The notes beneath the pieces are model-generated. The model was given only the letters and a program-made list of their open reading frames with translations. It made no database searches and had not been told where the DNA came from. Positions 54,316 to 63,622 of a stretch of 64,000 nucleotides of DNA are shown here, one piece after another. A program made the translations under genes and the position numbers. This stretch comes from Rhizobium sp. WYCCWR10014 (GTDB lineage: Bacteria > Pseudomonadota > Alphaproteobacteria > Rhizobiales > Rhizobiaceae), in assembly GCF_001657485.1 (NCBI RefSeq), contig NZ_LXFU01000031.1, forward strand, positions 127,485-191,484, written 5' to 3'. Each line of letters opens with the position of its first letter. Position 1 is the first letter of the stretch.

Positions 54316-55014
54316 ATGGCCCTCAGCGCTGAAGCGATAGAAACCCTCAAGACCGTCTCGACGGCGACCCTAACGACCGTTCTTCTGAAGAAGGGCCTGC
54401 GGAACGTCTGGATCCGCGGCGCCGTTCCCCTGAAGCCCGGCCAGCCGCGCATCGTCGGCCCGGCCTTCACCCTGCGCTTCGTGCCGGCTCGCGAAGATCT
54501 GGCGACGCCGGCATCCTGGGCTTCGCCGATCTCGACCCGCGCCGCGATCGAGGCGATGCCGGAGGGCTGTGTCGCCGTCGTCGATGCGATGGGCGTCACC
54601 GATGCCGGCATCTTCGGCGATATTCTCTGCGCCCGCATGCAGAAGAGAGGCGTTGCCGCACTCATCACCGACGGCGTCGTGCGCGACCTTGCCGGCGTGC
54701 TCGATGCCAACCTGCCGGTCTGGTGCAGCGGCGTCGCAGCACCCCCTTCGGTCGCCGGCCTCACCTTCGTCGCCTGGCAGCAACCGATCGGCTGCGGCGG
54801 CGTGGCTGTTTTCCCCGATGACATCATCGTCGTCGACCAGGACGGCGCGGTGCTGATTCCAGCGGATCTGCTCGAGGCGGTGCTGGCGGAAGCCCCGGAA
54901 CAGGAGCGCATGGAAGCCTGGATCATGACCAGGATCGATGAAGGCGTATCGCTGCCCGGCCTGTACCCGATGAACGCGGAAACCAAGGCGCTTTATGAGG
55001 CTTCGAAGAAGTAG
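54316..55014 (+). CDS. RraA-like / HMG-aldolase-family protein
   Basis: 232 aa. The region GDILCARMQKRGVAALITDGVVRD carries the G-x(n)-R-D residues of class II pyruvate aldolases (HMG/CHA aldolase, oxaloacetate decarboxylase) related to RraA, and VVDQDGAVLIP is typical. In an operon with a dehydrogenase-like protein, an aldolase or decarboxylase is more likely than RNase E regulation. Confidence 0.85.
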   Translation: MALSAEAIETLKTVSTATLTTVLLKKGLRNVWIRGAVPLKPGQPRIVGPAFTLRFVPAREDLATPASWASPISTRAAIEAMPEGCVAVVDAMGVTDAGIFGDILCARMQKRGVAALITDGVVRDLAGVLDANLPVWCSGVAAPPSVAGLTFVAWQQPIGCGGVAVFPDDIIVVDQDGAVLIPADLLEAVLAEAPEQERMEAWIMTRIDEGVSLPGLYPMNAETKALYEASKK

Positions 55015-55192
55015 GCTCCGGGCTAAGACGGATTGAAGGGGTGCGCCTTCGCTCAGCCCGTAACCCAAAATGTGAATTACTTTTGGGATTGCTGGGCGCG
55101 GTGCATAACGGCGATTTTGCAACGAATACCAGTAGCCAAAAATTGTCTCTGAATGGGTTGATCTGCTACCTTTTGTAGAAGGAGCATCGGTC

Positions 55193-55714
55193 ATGACGCG
55201 CACTGCTATTGTTGGAAATGCTGGAGGGGGAAAGTCGACACTTGCGCGTGAGATCGCGAGCGCATTTGGGACACCTCATACCGAGATTGACAAGTTGCTC
55301 TGGCAGGAGGGCTGGGTAGAAAATCCGCCCGAAGTCTACGAGCGTCAACATGCCACTGTAATTGCTGAAAACAGGTGGGTGATCGACGGTCTAGGGAGGC
55401 TCGACCTAATCCCCCAACGGCTAGGCCGCGCGACCGAAATTATCCTGATCGACATGCCGCTATGGATGCATTTTTGGTTGGCGGCCGAACGACAAATTTC
55501 ATGGGTGAGAGGTGCCCTTGAACACACACCGGGTGGACTATCAGCAATGCCGCCTACGGAAGCTCTGTTCCAAGCTATCTGGGAGGTTGAGCAATCGTGG
55601 ATGCCTAAAATTCGCGCCTTATGCAGCGAGGCGGAAGAGCGGGGAAAGTCGGTAACACGGTTGGCAAGCGTTGAAGAGATCAACGCCTTCGCGGCAAAAA
55701 TACGCGGTGAATAA
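55193..55714 (+). CDS. P-loop kinase-like protein (adenylate-kinase fold, FlaR-like)
   Basis: 173 aa. Walker A is GNAGGGKST at the N-terminus; the pattern HTEIDKLLWQEGW...VIDG resembles small P-loop proteins annotated as topology-modulation or adenylate kinases. The start codon is ATG 55193 with AGAAGGAG upstream. Base composition is more AT-rich than the surrounding genes, suggesting a later acquisition. The function is not known. Confidence 0.75.
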   Translation: MTRTAIVGNAGGGKSTLAREIASAFGTPHTEIDKLLWQEGWVENPPEVYERQHATVIAENRWVIDGLGRLDLIPQRLGRATEIILIDMPLWMHFWLAAERQISWVRGALEHTPGGLSAMPPTEALFQAIWEVEQSWMPKIRALCSEAEERGKSVTRLASVEEINAFAAKIRGE

Positions 55715-56024
55715 TTCAAGAATTCTGCGCCACGTCACCACCGCGCACTCTCAATAGCTTGCGCGGTCCAAGTGGCAGTGCCGTTCTCTAGATGTGATGC
55801 ATTTGGCCGACGTGGCATTAGACTGAGGTCCGGTTTTGCTGCCCGCGCGTCGCAGAGCTGCTCGTCTGCTTTCCACCCCATCTGTGTCGCTACCCGTGTG
55901 TTGCAAAAATCCCGACTTTTGCCGCGTTCGGAAGTCAGGATCTCCGCGACAAGGCAGGAAATTCGTCCTTGCCGTGCACGGGAGGTCAGCGGGTAAACCC
56001 ACCCCGCTGACCAACGCCCATTCG
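55715..56024. other. Intergenic region with one hairpin
   Basis: 310 bp between convergent genes. GGTCAGCGGG (55984-55993) and CCCGCTGACC (56003-56012) form a perfect 10-bp stem downstream of the minus-strand nitrilase-like gene; without a T-run it is only a candidate terminator. Short open frames here have no recognisable features. Confidence 0.5.
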
Positions 56025-57017
56025 TCAGAATAGGTTGCGACCGTCACTCCTCGGATCACCATTTATCTGGTGAGGCGTGTAAAGGTCGGCGCGAGCGTTT
56101 CGCCGCCAAGGTCTTGCAGGAGACTCTGGATCGTTTCTGATGGTCGTAACTGCGATCGCAGCTTCCCCACTTGTGGGGCATCGTACCGTCCATTGCCCGT
56201 CAGGCGCAGCTATTCCGGAAGGGACCGTGAAGCTCTGCGGCGCATGGGCCGAGAAACTGATCCAGTAGGAATTACTAGCAGCGTGTCCTAATGCCTCTGC
56301 AGCGAAAGCCAGTGAAGGCGTTGAAGGCGTCTCGCCTGTGGTGGAGAACAGTACGCAATCGACATCATGCCGTTCATATTCTGTGAAAATTTCCGGATAA
56401 TGCAGTTCCATGCCCATCGAGCAGCCAAAACGGAGACCATCCACCTCAAAGGTCACCGGATTTTTTCCCGGCGAGTACATAAAAGAGATTTTCGTATTCG
56501 ATAGCAGACGCTCGTCGTAGCGTGTCACCAGCTCTCCACGATCGGATATCACGTAGAGACTGTTATGCGGTCGATGTGGCGAAGTGAGCTGATGGACGGA
56601 ACCAAATATCGTCCATAGCTTAAGTTCGCTCGCACATTTTCTGGTTGCCTCCAGTTCCTCCCGCAAAACACTCCATTCGTAGCGCGTCCAATCGGACGGG
56701 CCAATTTCCCGAGGTCCATTCTCAGACATGATGCGCTTGTTAGGCGAACAGGTCGCTCCCTCGGGGAAGTGTATGAGGCGAGCGCCTGTCTCATGGGCTT
56801 CCTCCATAAGTCGGCGCATTTCCGCTCCGCTGGCACGGAGCGCCGAAATATCACGAGGATCGTTGAACAACGATGTTTGGGCGACAGCGATCCGTATTGA
56901 ACGGATCACGGGCTCATCCGGTAGTTGGCGGATATGTTGAAGAGCTGCGGTGTAAGATTCGCCGGTTTTGGCTGCGCGAGCACGTACAAGGCGTTTGAGA
57001 TTTCCGTTTTGCGTCAT
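56025..57017 (-). CDS. Carbon-nitrogen hydrolase (nitrilase superfamily), usual Cys position is Gly
   Basis: 330 aa nitrilase-fold protein. The catalytic Glu is in IHFPEGA and a candidate Lys is in LLSNTKISFMY, but where the family has C-(Y/W)-(D/E) before the PE motif it reads FGCSMGMELHYPE: Gly at the nucleophile, with a Cys three residues earlier. It may be inactive or a subfamily variant. The N-terminus (RLVRARAAKTGESYTAALQHIR) is an extra segment before the domain. ATG 57017 is chosen. It looks compositionally like the neighbouring P-loop gene. Confidence 0.75.
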   Translation of the reverse strand: MTQNGNLKRLVRARAAKTGESYTAALQHIRQLPDEPVIRSIRIAVAQTSLFNDPRDISALRASGAEMRRLMEEAHETGARLIHFPEGATCSPNKRIMSENGPREIGPSDWTRYEWSVLREELEATRKCASELKLWTIFGSVHQLTSPHRPHNSLYVISDRGELVTRYDERLLSNTKISFMYSPGKNPVTFEVDGLRFGCSMGMELHYPEIFTEYERHDVDCVLFSTTGETPSTPSLAFAAEALGHAASNSYWISFSAHAPQSFTVPSGIAAPDGQWTVRCPTSGEAAIAVTTIRNDPESPARPWRRNARADLYTPHQINGDPRSDGRNLF

Positions 57018-57377
57018 TGTCAGGCCTTTCACGTCTCGGACGCAGTTCCCCAGCAACCCGCCCGAAACGATCGGACCAAGACAGCGGCCTGAGACGAAAG
57101 TCCCTTTGCCTCCGTTCAAGACCATGCCGGGGAAGGTCTGGGAGGTTAGGCGCAGGCCACGCCGAAATAAAATTGTCGAGTAGGTGCTGATTCGTCAAGC
57201 TGTTGCGACAATCCCGATCAAAGCGACGCTTTGCGACTGATCCTTGCGATGTCGCGAAACCCGATGCTATGCGACGGTCAGGTGAAGCGAATGCTTCACG
57301 GAGATATCGACTTCGCGGCCTTTTTGTTTTGGCGCAGATGAAAGCTGCTCCGGTAAGCCGGAAAACCCCGCCGCATC
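57018..57377. other. Intergenic region between nitrilase-like and amidohydrolase genes
   Basis: 360 bp. Upstream region of the minus-strand nitrilase-like gene and downstream region of the amidohydrolase operon. No strong terminator, promoter or repeat could be assigned; short open frames lack support. Confidence 0.4.
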
Positions 57378-58667
57378 TCAATAACGAGGCACGTAATCCA
57401 GGCCGCCGTCGATCCGTGCCGGGCGACCGTTCAGGAAAAGCTCGCCGATGCGCGGCGCCGAGCGGGCGATGACCTTGCCGCGGCGGATCACCGCCAGGCG
57501 GTTGGGTTTCAGCCGCAGTGCTTCCAGCGTGTCGCTGGCCTGGAGGATGAGGAGGTCGGCGTTGCATCCTTTTTCCAGGCCGTAACCTGCAAGGCCCATC
57601 GTCTTTGCCGAATTGACGGTCAGCGCGTCGAAGATCTTCTTCTTGTCGTCGATGCCGGCCATCTGCGCGACATGGATTGCCATATGGCCGACCTCCAGCA
57701 TGTCGCCCGATCCCATCGAATACCAGGGATCCATGACGCAATCGTGCCCGAAGGAGACATTGAGCCCGGCATCCATCAGCTCACGCACGCGGGTCATGCC
57801 GCGGCGTTTCGGATAGGTGTCATGCCGGCCCTGCAGCATGATGTTGATCAGCGGATTGGGGATGACGTTGATCTCGGCCTCCGCCATCAGCGGAATGAGC
57901 TTGGAAACATAATAATTGTCCATCGAATGCATCGAGGTCAGATGCGAGCCGGCGACGCGCCCCTGCAAACCGAAGCGGATGGTTTCCGCAGCCAGCGTCT
58001 CGATATGGCGCGAGAGCGGATCGTCGGTTTCGTCGCAATGTATATCGACCGGCAGGCCGCGATCGGCGGCGATCCGGCAGAGCGCCTCGACCGACGCCGT
58101 GCCTTCGCCCATCGTCCGTTCGAAGTGGGGAATGCCGCCGACGATATCGACGCCCATGTCGAGAGCGCGGTTGAGCGCGTCGATCGCGCCCGGCGAGCGG
58201 TAATAACCATCCTGCGGGAAGGCGACCAGCTGCAGATCGATATAGGGCGCGATCTTTTCGCGAACCTCGATCATTGCCTCAACGGTCACCAGCCTCGGAT
58301 CGCTGGTGTCGACATGGCTGCGGATGAAGAGCAGGCCCTGAGTGACCGCGAGATCGCAATAACGCAGCGCGCGATCGACCAGTTCCTCCTTCGTCACGAT
58401 CGGGCGCAGCTCTCCCCAGAGCGCGATGCCCTCGAGCAGGGTACCGGACACGTTCATGCGCGGCAGGCCGAGCGACAGCGTGGCGTCCATATGGAAATGC
58501 GGATCGACGAAGGGCGGGCTGACCAGCCTACCGGTCGCGTCGATCTCTTCTCCTGCCTGCGCCTGGAGATTAGGCTCGACAGCGAGGATCTTGCCGCCCT
58601 GGATACCAATATCGATCCCCTTTCGGCCATCGGGGAGATTTGCATTTCTGACGATCAGATCGAACAT
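57378..58667 (-). CDS. Cytosine-deaminase-like amidohydrolase (CodA family)
   Basis: 429 aa metal-dependent deaminase-type barrel. The metal and catalytic residues are H57-x-H59 (DPHFHMD), H210 and E213 (HCDETDD), H242 and D309 (GHDCVMDPW), in the arrangement of E. coli cytosine deaminase. It probably hydrolyses or deaminates a nucleobase-like or cyclic amide compound. Last gene of the BmpA-type importer operon, 25 bp after the permease. Exact substrate unknown. Confidence 0.9.
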   Translation of the reverse strand: MFDLIVRNANLPDGRKGIDIGIQGGKILAVEPNLQAQAGEEIDATGRLVSPPFVDPHFHMDATLSLGLPRMNVSGTLLEGIALWGELRPIVTKEELVDRALRYCDLAVTQGLLFIRSHVDTSDPRLVTVEAMIEVREKIAPYIDLQLVAFPQDGYYRSPGAIDALNRALDMGVDIVGGIPHFERTMGEGTASVEALCRIAADRGLPVDIHCDETDDPLSRHIETLAAETIRFGLQGRVAGSHLTSMHSMDNYYVSKLIPLMAEAEINVIPNPLINIMLQGRHDTYPKRRGMTRVRELMDAGLNVSFGHDCVMDPWYSMGSGDMLEVGHMAIHVAQMAGIDDKKKIFDALTVNSAKTMGLAGYGLEKGCNADLLILQASDTLEALRLKPNRLAVIRRGKVIARSAPRIGELFLNGRPARIDGGLDYVPRY

Positions 58668-58692
58668 CGGAGCCTCATTGGACAGAAGTGGT

Positions 58693-59637
58693 TCAGCGTT
58701 CGCCGCGCCGATAGGGCTGCATCAGCGCCTGCGGAACGCGGGCGCGGCGGGCCATGACGGCAAGGGCGGCAATGGAAAGGATATAGGGCGTCATCAGAAA
58801 GAGCTGATAGGGAACGAGCCCGCTCAGCGCGGTTTGCAGCCGAAGCTGAAAGGCGTCAAAGAAGGCAAAGAGCAGGGCGCCGAAAAGCGCGCGGCCGGGC
58901 CGCCAGGAGGCGAAGACGACGAGCGCGATGCAGATCCAGCCGCGCCCCTGCACCATGGTCGGAAAGAAGCTGTTGAACGCCGACAATGTCAGGAAAGCGC
59001 CGCCCATACCCATCAGCGCGCTTCCAGCAATCACCGCGCCGTAGCGCACCTTCATCGGATTGACGCCCTGGGCTTCCGCCGCATGCGGGTTCTCGCCGGT
59101 CATGCGAATTGCAAGCCCCACCGGCGTGCGGAAGATGATGTAGGCCATCAGCAGGGCGATGGCGATCGCAAGATAGGTCGGCGCCGTCTGCGTGAAGAAA
59201 GCCGGCCCGATGAAAGGCAGCGTCGAAAGACCAGATATCGCGATCGGCTGGAACGGCACGATGGTGGGCGGAGTATTGGCAAGCGGCACGATCAGCCGGA
59301 AGACATAATAGCTGAAGCTCGAGGCAAACAGCGTGACGCCGAGACCGGAGACATGCTGGGAGAGGCCGAGCGTCACCGTCAGGCCCGCATGTAACAAGCC
59401 GAAGACGCCGCCGGCTAGCGCCGCAATCAGCAGGCCGGTCCAGAGATCGGCGCCGTGATAGACGGAAAGCCAGCCGATCATTGCGCCGAAGGTCATGATG
59501 CCCTCGATGCCGAGATTGAGCACGCCGGCCCGTTCGCAGAGCAGTGCGCCGAGCGTGCCGAAAATCAGCGGCGTGGCGATCCGCAGGATTGCCGCCCAGA
59601 GCCCGGCGGAAGCAATGATGTCGAACAGTTGCATCAT
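58693..59637 (-). CDS. ABC permease of nucleoside-type importer (YufQ/NupQ-like)
   Basis: 314 aa membrane protein of the branched-chain-permease-like family used with BmpA/PnrA binding proteins: ERAGVLNLGIEGIMTFGAMIGW near the start and GENPHAAEAQGVNPMKVRYGAVIAGSALMGMGGAFL in the centre. ATGA overlap with the partner permease. Confidence 0.9.
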   Translation of the reverse strand: MMQLFDIIASAGLWAAILRIATPLIFGTLGALLCERAGVLNLGIEGIMTFGAMIGWLSVYHGADLWTGLLIAALAGGVFGLLHAGLTVTLGLSQHVSGLGVTLFASSFSYYVFRLIVPLANTPPTIVPFQPIAISGLSTLPFIGPAFFTQTAPTYLAIAIALLMAYIIFRTPVGLAIRMTGENPHAAEAQGVNPMKVRYGAVIAGSALMGMGGAFLTLSAFNSFFPTMVQGRGWICIALVVFASWRPGRALFGALLFAFFDAFQLRLQTALSGLVPYQLFLMTPYILSIAALAVMARRARVPQALMQPYRRGER

Positions 59638-60683
59638 CGCCGGATCCTGTATTGGGTGAAGAACAAGGCAATCAGCATCGTCAGCAGTGACAGCGCCACC
59701 GTGACGTCGGCGATATAGGTGGGGATGCCGAGACCACGGCTCATGCCATCCGCGCCCACGAACATGGTGGCGGTGAAGATGGCGGCGAAAACGACGCCGA
59801 GCGGATTGAGGTTGGCGAGCATGGCAACGACAATGCCGGCATAGCCGAAGCCGGGCGACAGATCGGTCGTCACATAACCCTTGACGCCCATGACCTCGAT
59901 CGCCCCCGCCAACCCTGCAAGCCCGCCCGAAAGGCAGGCGACCTTCACCAGCGTTCTGCCGAGCGGGACGCCGGCGAAGACCGCGCCGCCGGGATTGAGG
60001 CCCGCGGCGCGAGACTGCATGCCGAACACGGTGCGCGACTGGACGAAATGGACGATGATGGCCAGCGCTATCGCGATCGCAAAGCCGATATGCAGGCGCG
60101 AGCGGGCGATCAGCTTCGGCAGCATGGCGTGATCGCTAACGGATTGCGACTGCGGCCAGCCGAAGGCGAGCGGGTCCTTGAGAACGCCGTCGATCAGCAT
60201 CGAGACGAAGAGCACGGCGATGAAATTCAGGAGCAGGCTGGTGACGACCTCATCGACCGAGAAGCGCAGCCGGAGCCAGAGCGGAATCAGGATCAGCACC
60301 ATGCCGGCAATGGCGCCGACCAGCAGCAGCAGCGGAATGAGAATGGGGCCGGGAAGATTACCCAGCAGTCTCGAACTCGCCGCCGCAACGGCGATGGCGC
60401 CGAGATAAAACTGGCCTTCGGCGCCGATATTCCAGAGCCGCGCCCGGAAGGCGACGGCGGCGGCAAGCCCCGTCAGCATCAGCGGCGTTGCCCGCGTCAG
60501 CGTTTCGGTGGCCGAAAGCCGCGAGCCGAAGGCACCGATCAGGATGCGCCAATAGGCATCGAGAACCGGCGCGCCGGCGATTGATATCAGGATACCCGCC
60601 AGCGCCAGCGCTGCGATGACCGCGATGACAGGCGTGACGATCAGCAGGTAAAGCGGGCGGTGTTCGCGGCGCTCAAATCGCAT
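59634..60683 (-). CDS. ABC permease of nucleoside-type importer (YufP/NupP-like)
   Basis: 349 aa partner permease. Features are LWNIGAEGQFYLGAIAVAAA, GMQSRAAGLNPGGAVFAGV and LSPGFGYAGIVVAMLANLNPLG. The start overlaps the ATPase gene by 11 bp and the end overlaps the next permease. Confidence 0.9.
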   Translation of the reverse strand: MRFERREHRPLYLLIVTPVIAVIAALALAGILISIAGAPVLDAYWRILIGAFGSRLSATETLTRATPLMLTGLAAAVAFRARLWNIGAEGQFYLGAIAVAAASSRLLGNLPGPILIPLLLLVGAIAGMVLILIPLWLRLRFSVDEVVTSLLLNFIAVLFVSMLIDGVLKDPLAFGWPQSQSVSDHAMLPKLIARSRLHIGFAIAIALAIIVHFVQSRTVFGMQSRAAGLNPGGAVFAGVPLGRTLVKVACLSGGLAGLAGAIEVMGVKGYVTTDLSPGFGYAGIVVAMLANLNPLGVVFAAIFTATMFVGADGMSRGLGIPTYIADVTVALSLLTMLIALFFTQYRIRR

Positions 60684-62205
60684 GATCGGCCTCTGGGCTT
60701 TCCTGCCATTCGCCAGCCATCATCAGTCCCAGCCTGCGGGCATCCGCACCGTCGGCTTCGACGGGCGGTGACAGGCGGCCGCCGACGATTGCCTGTATGC
60801 GATCGGCAAGCGCGATCACCTCGTCGAGATCCTCCGAGATCAACAGCACGGCGGTGCCCTGCCGGCGGGCTTCGAGCAGGCGTGCGTGCACGGCTGCCAC
60901 GGCCCCTTCATCGAGGCCACGCGCGGGCTGCGCGGCGATCAGGATGCGCGGCCGCCGATGCAGGTTTCGGCCGAGAATGAGCTTCTGCATATTGCCGCCG
61001 GAAAGCAGCCGGGTGCGGATGGCGGGGCCGCCGCCGCGTACATCGAATCCGTCGATAATTTCGCTCGCGAAGGCCATGCCCGCCTTGCGGTTGACGAGGC
61101 CATGCCGCGAAAAGGCCGGTGAGGTGATGCGCTCCAGCACGACGTTTTCCCAGATCGCCATTTCGCCGATCACGCCCTCCTCGTTGCGATCCTCGGGAAT
61201 GCGGCCGATGCCGGCTTCGACGACATCGGCAACGCCGAGATTGCCGATGGCTTCCCCGAACAGCAGAAGGTCGCCGGCACTCCGCGAGAGCGTGCCGGAG
61301 AGAAGATGCGCCAATGCCGCCTGGCCATTGCCGGAAACGCCGATGATGCCGAGGATCTCGCCCTGGTGCAGGCGGAAACTGATCGATTTCAGCCGATCGA
61401 CGCCGCCGATACGCACCGTCACATCGGCCGCTTCGAGGGCAACGGCACCCGGTGTCGACGGCTCGCGTACGGGCCTTGTGACGCGGCGGCCGACCATCAG
61501 CTCGGCGAGTTCCGCCTTGCTGGTTTCCGACGCCTTGCGTTCGGCGACCATCTTGCCGCCGCGCAGGACGACGATACGATCGGCGGCCGCCATGACCTCG
61601 TCGAGCTTGTGGGAGATGAAGATCAGCGACAGGCCCTGGCGGGCCATTTCCTTCAGTGTCGTGAACAGCCGTTCGGCCTCGATATTGGTCAACACTGCCG
61701 TCGGCTCATCGAGGATCAGGATGCGGGCATCATTATAGAGCGCCTTGAGGATCTCGACGCGCTGCTCTTCGCCGACCGACAGGTCACCAAGGCGGGCATC
61801 CGGATCGACCTTAAGGCCGAAGCGCCCAGAAATTGCCAAAAGCTTGTTCCGCGCCGCCGATGTTCCCGAGCGCCAGGACCACAATCTTTCGGTGCCGGTC
61901 ATGACATTTTCGAGAACGGTCAGATTGGGCGCAAGCGAGAAATGCTGATGCACCATGCCGACGCCGGCACGGATCGCCGCACGCGGCTTGCCCTGCGGCA
62001 CCTCCGTGCCCTCGATCAGAATGCGGCCGGCATCCGGCATGTAGTGGCCGAAAAGGATGCTCATCAGCGTGGTCTTGCCCGCACCATTTTCGCCGAGCAG
62101 GGCCACGACCTCGCCCCTGGCAAGCGTCATGGAGATATCGTCATTGGCGAGATTGTCGCCGAAGCGCTTGCTGACGCCGATAATTTCCAGCATAGGCCCG
62201 GTCAT
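60673..62205 (-). CDS. ABC ATPase of nucleoside-type importer (YufO/NupO-like, two domains)
   Basis: 510 aa tandem ATPase. The N-domain has Walker A GENGAGKTT, LSVGEEQRVEILKAL and LILDEPTAVL. The C-domain has a degenerate P-loop (GVSGNGQAAL), LLSGGNMQK and an AAQPARGLD Walker B region; this asymmetry is usual for the family. ATG 62205 overlaps the amidase stop (ATGA). Confidence 0.9.
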   Translation of the reverse strand: MTGPMLEIIGVSKRFGDNLANDDISMTLARGEVVALLGENGAGKTTLMSILFGHYMPDAGRILIEGTEVPQGKPRAAIRAGVGMVHQHFSLAPNLTVLENVMTGTERLWSWRSGTSAARNKLLAISGRFGLKVDPDARLGDLSVGEEQRVEILKALYNDARILILDEPTAVLTNIEAERLFTTLKEMARQGLSLIFISHKLDEVMAAADRIVVLRGGKMVAERKASETSKAELAELMVGRRVTRPVREPSTPGAVALEAADVTVRIGGVDRLKSISFRLHQGEILGIIGVSGNGQAALAHLLSGTLSRSAGDLLLFGEAIGNLGVADVVEAGIGRIPEDRNEEGVIGEMAIWENVVLERITSPAFSRHGLVNRKAGMAFASEIIDGFDVRGGGPAIRTRLLSGGNMQKLILGRNLHRRPRILIAAQPARGLDEGAVAAVHARLLEARRQGTAVLLISEDLDEVIALADRIQAIVGGRLSPPVEADGADARRLGLMMAGEWQESPEADHAI

Positions 62206-63614
62206 GACGGCAATCCCGCCACAGGAAAACGGTGCTGCCATCGTCCCTCGGCCTCCAGGCGCGCGGCAAACGACAGCAGCCGCGGCTCGTGACCCATCGG
62301 CGCCATGATCTGCACCGGCAGCGGCATGGCATGCTCATCCTGTCCGAAAGCCAGCGTCAAAGCAGGAAAACCCGAAATATTGGCGAGGCAGGCAAGCGGC
62401 GCAAATGCCGTCATCCGCTCGAGATGCAGATCCGTGTCGGCATGATCGGACGGAAAGGAGCCGATCGCAAGAGGCGCAAACGAAAGCATCGGCATGAGGA
62501 TGCAATCGACCCTGTCGAATAGCGCCCAGAGCTTATGGCTCACCAGGACGGCATCGCTCAGCGTGTTCCAGAGCGATGTCGCCGGCAGCGCCCGTCCGCG
62601 CGCCGCGAAAGCCTGCGTCAGAGGCTCAGCCCTGCTTTCATCAAGAGCCGCAGCCTCGATGAGCGCCGCAAGGTTGACGGAGACAATATCGGCGAAGGCG
62701 CGGCCGCTGGCGGCGACGCTCGATTCGAACTCGACCCAGCTTAGCGGGACGATAACGTGTCCGTCGTTCTCGAGGGCACGAGCCGCATCCTCGACGGCTG
62801 CGAGCCGATCACCCTCGGTCGGATAGGCCGCGCCGGTATCGGACAAGAGGCCGATCCGCAAACGCTCGTTGTCGATATCGACAGGGGAGGTATCCGCAAA
62901 GGGACCTCGTGAATTGCCGCTCAGTCCGTCGAAAATCAGCGCCGTATCCCGCACCGAGCGGCAGACGGAGAGTTCGCTCGCGATACCGGCGAGGTGATTG
63001 CCAAAGGATGGCCCGCCGGGGATGGCGCCGCGCGTCGGCTTCATTCCAACAAGGCCGCAGCAGGCAGCCGGCACACGGATCGAACCGCCGGCATCGGTGG
63101 CATGCGCAATCGCGACGATGCCGGCGGCAACCGCTGCCGCCGCCCCGCCGGAGGAGCCACCCGCGGTCCGGGCCGGATCGAGTGGGTTGCGACAGACAGG
63201 CCCGATCGCCGGTTCGCTGGCGAGCGACAGACCAAATTCCGGGCTGGTCGTCAGGCCGAACAGACAAAAGCCGACGTCTCGGAAACGGGCAGCGAGATCG
63301 GAATCGGCTTCGCCTCCTTTTCTTTCGAAGAGACGGGAGCCGGCCGTTACCGGCAGCCCGGCGAAGGGGCCGCCGAGATCCTTCGCCAAGGTCGGCACGC
63401 CGGCAAACGGCCTTGCGGCAAAGCGATCGGGCTCGCTCTGCCGTTCCCGGTCGCGGGCGTCTGCCGAGGCGAGACCCATGGCGGCATGGAGATAGGCGAT
63501 CGCGCCGAGCGGCTCCTGCCGCTCGGCTGCGGCAAGAGAAGCCTGCATCGCCTCCGCAGCGCTCAGGTTGCCTTGCCTGATCGCTGCCGCCAGATCGGTC
63601 GCATCGCCTTGCAT
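62202..63614 (-). CDS. Amidase (amidase-signature family)
   Basis: 470 aa cytosolic amidohydrolase with a Ser-cisSer-Lys triad: Lys78 (PTLAKDLGG), Ser154 in TAGGSSGGAAA, and the nucleophile Ser178 in DAGGSIRVPAA. ATG 63614 is chosen; the longer frame runs into the binding-protein gene. Placed between binding protein and ATPase, so it probably hydrolyses an amide taken up by this importer. Confidence 0.9.
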   Translation of the reverse strand: MQGDATDLAAAIRQGNLSAAEAMQASLAAAERQEPLGAIAYLHAAMGLASADARDRERQSEPDRFAARPFAGVPTLAKDLGGPFAGLPVTAGSRLFERKGGEADSDLAARFRDVGFCLFGLTTSPEFGLSLASEPAIGPVCRNPLDPARTAGGSSGGAAAAVAAGIVAIAHATDAGGSIRVPAACCGLVGMKPTRGAIPGGPSFGNHLAGIASELSVCRSVRDTALIFDGLSGNSRGPFADTSPVDIDNERLRIGLLSDTGAAYPTEGDRLAAVEDAARALENDGHVIVPLSWVEFESSVAASGRAFADIVSVNLAALIEAAALDESRAEPLTQAFAARGRALPATSLWNTLSDAVLVSHKLWALFDRVDCILMPMLSFAPLAIGSFPSDHADTDLHLERMTAFAPLACLANISGFPALTLAFGQDEHAMPLPVQIMAPMGHEPRLLSFAARLEAEGRWQHRFPVAGLPS

Positions 63615-63622
63615 CAGCCTGT

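Noticed and set aside
55836..56033. Short plus-strand open frame of 65 codons
   Set aside because: No ribosome site, no recognisable family, overlaps the end of the nitrilase-like gene.
60673..62205. Degenerate P-loop in the C-terminal domain of the YufO-like ATPase as a second mutation case
   Set aside because: A degenerate C-terminal P-loop is usual in this family and no inverted repeat is associated with it.
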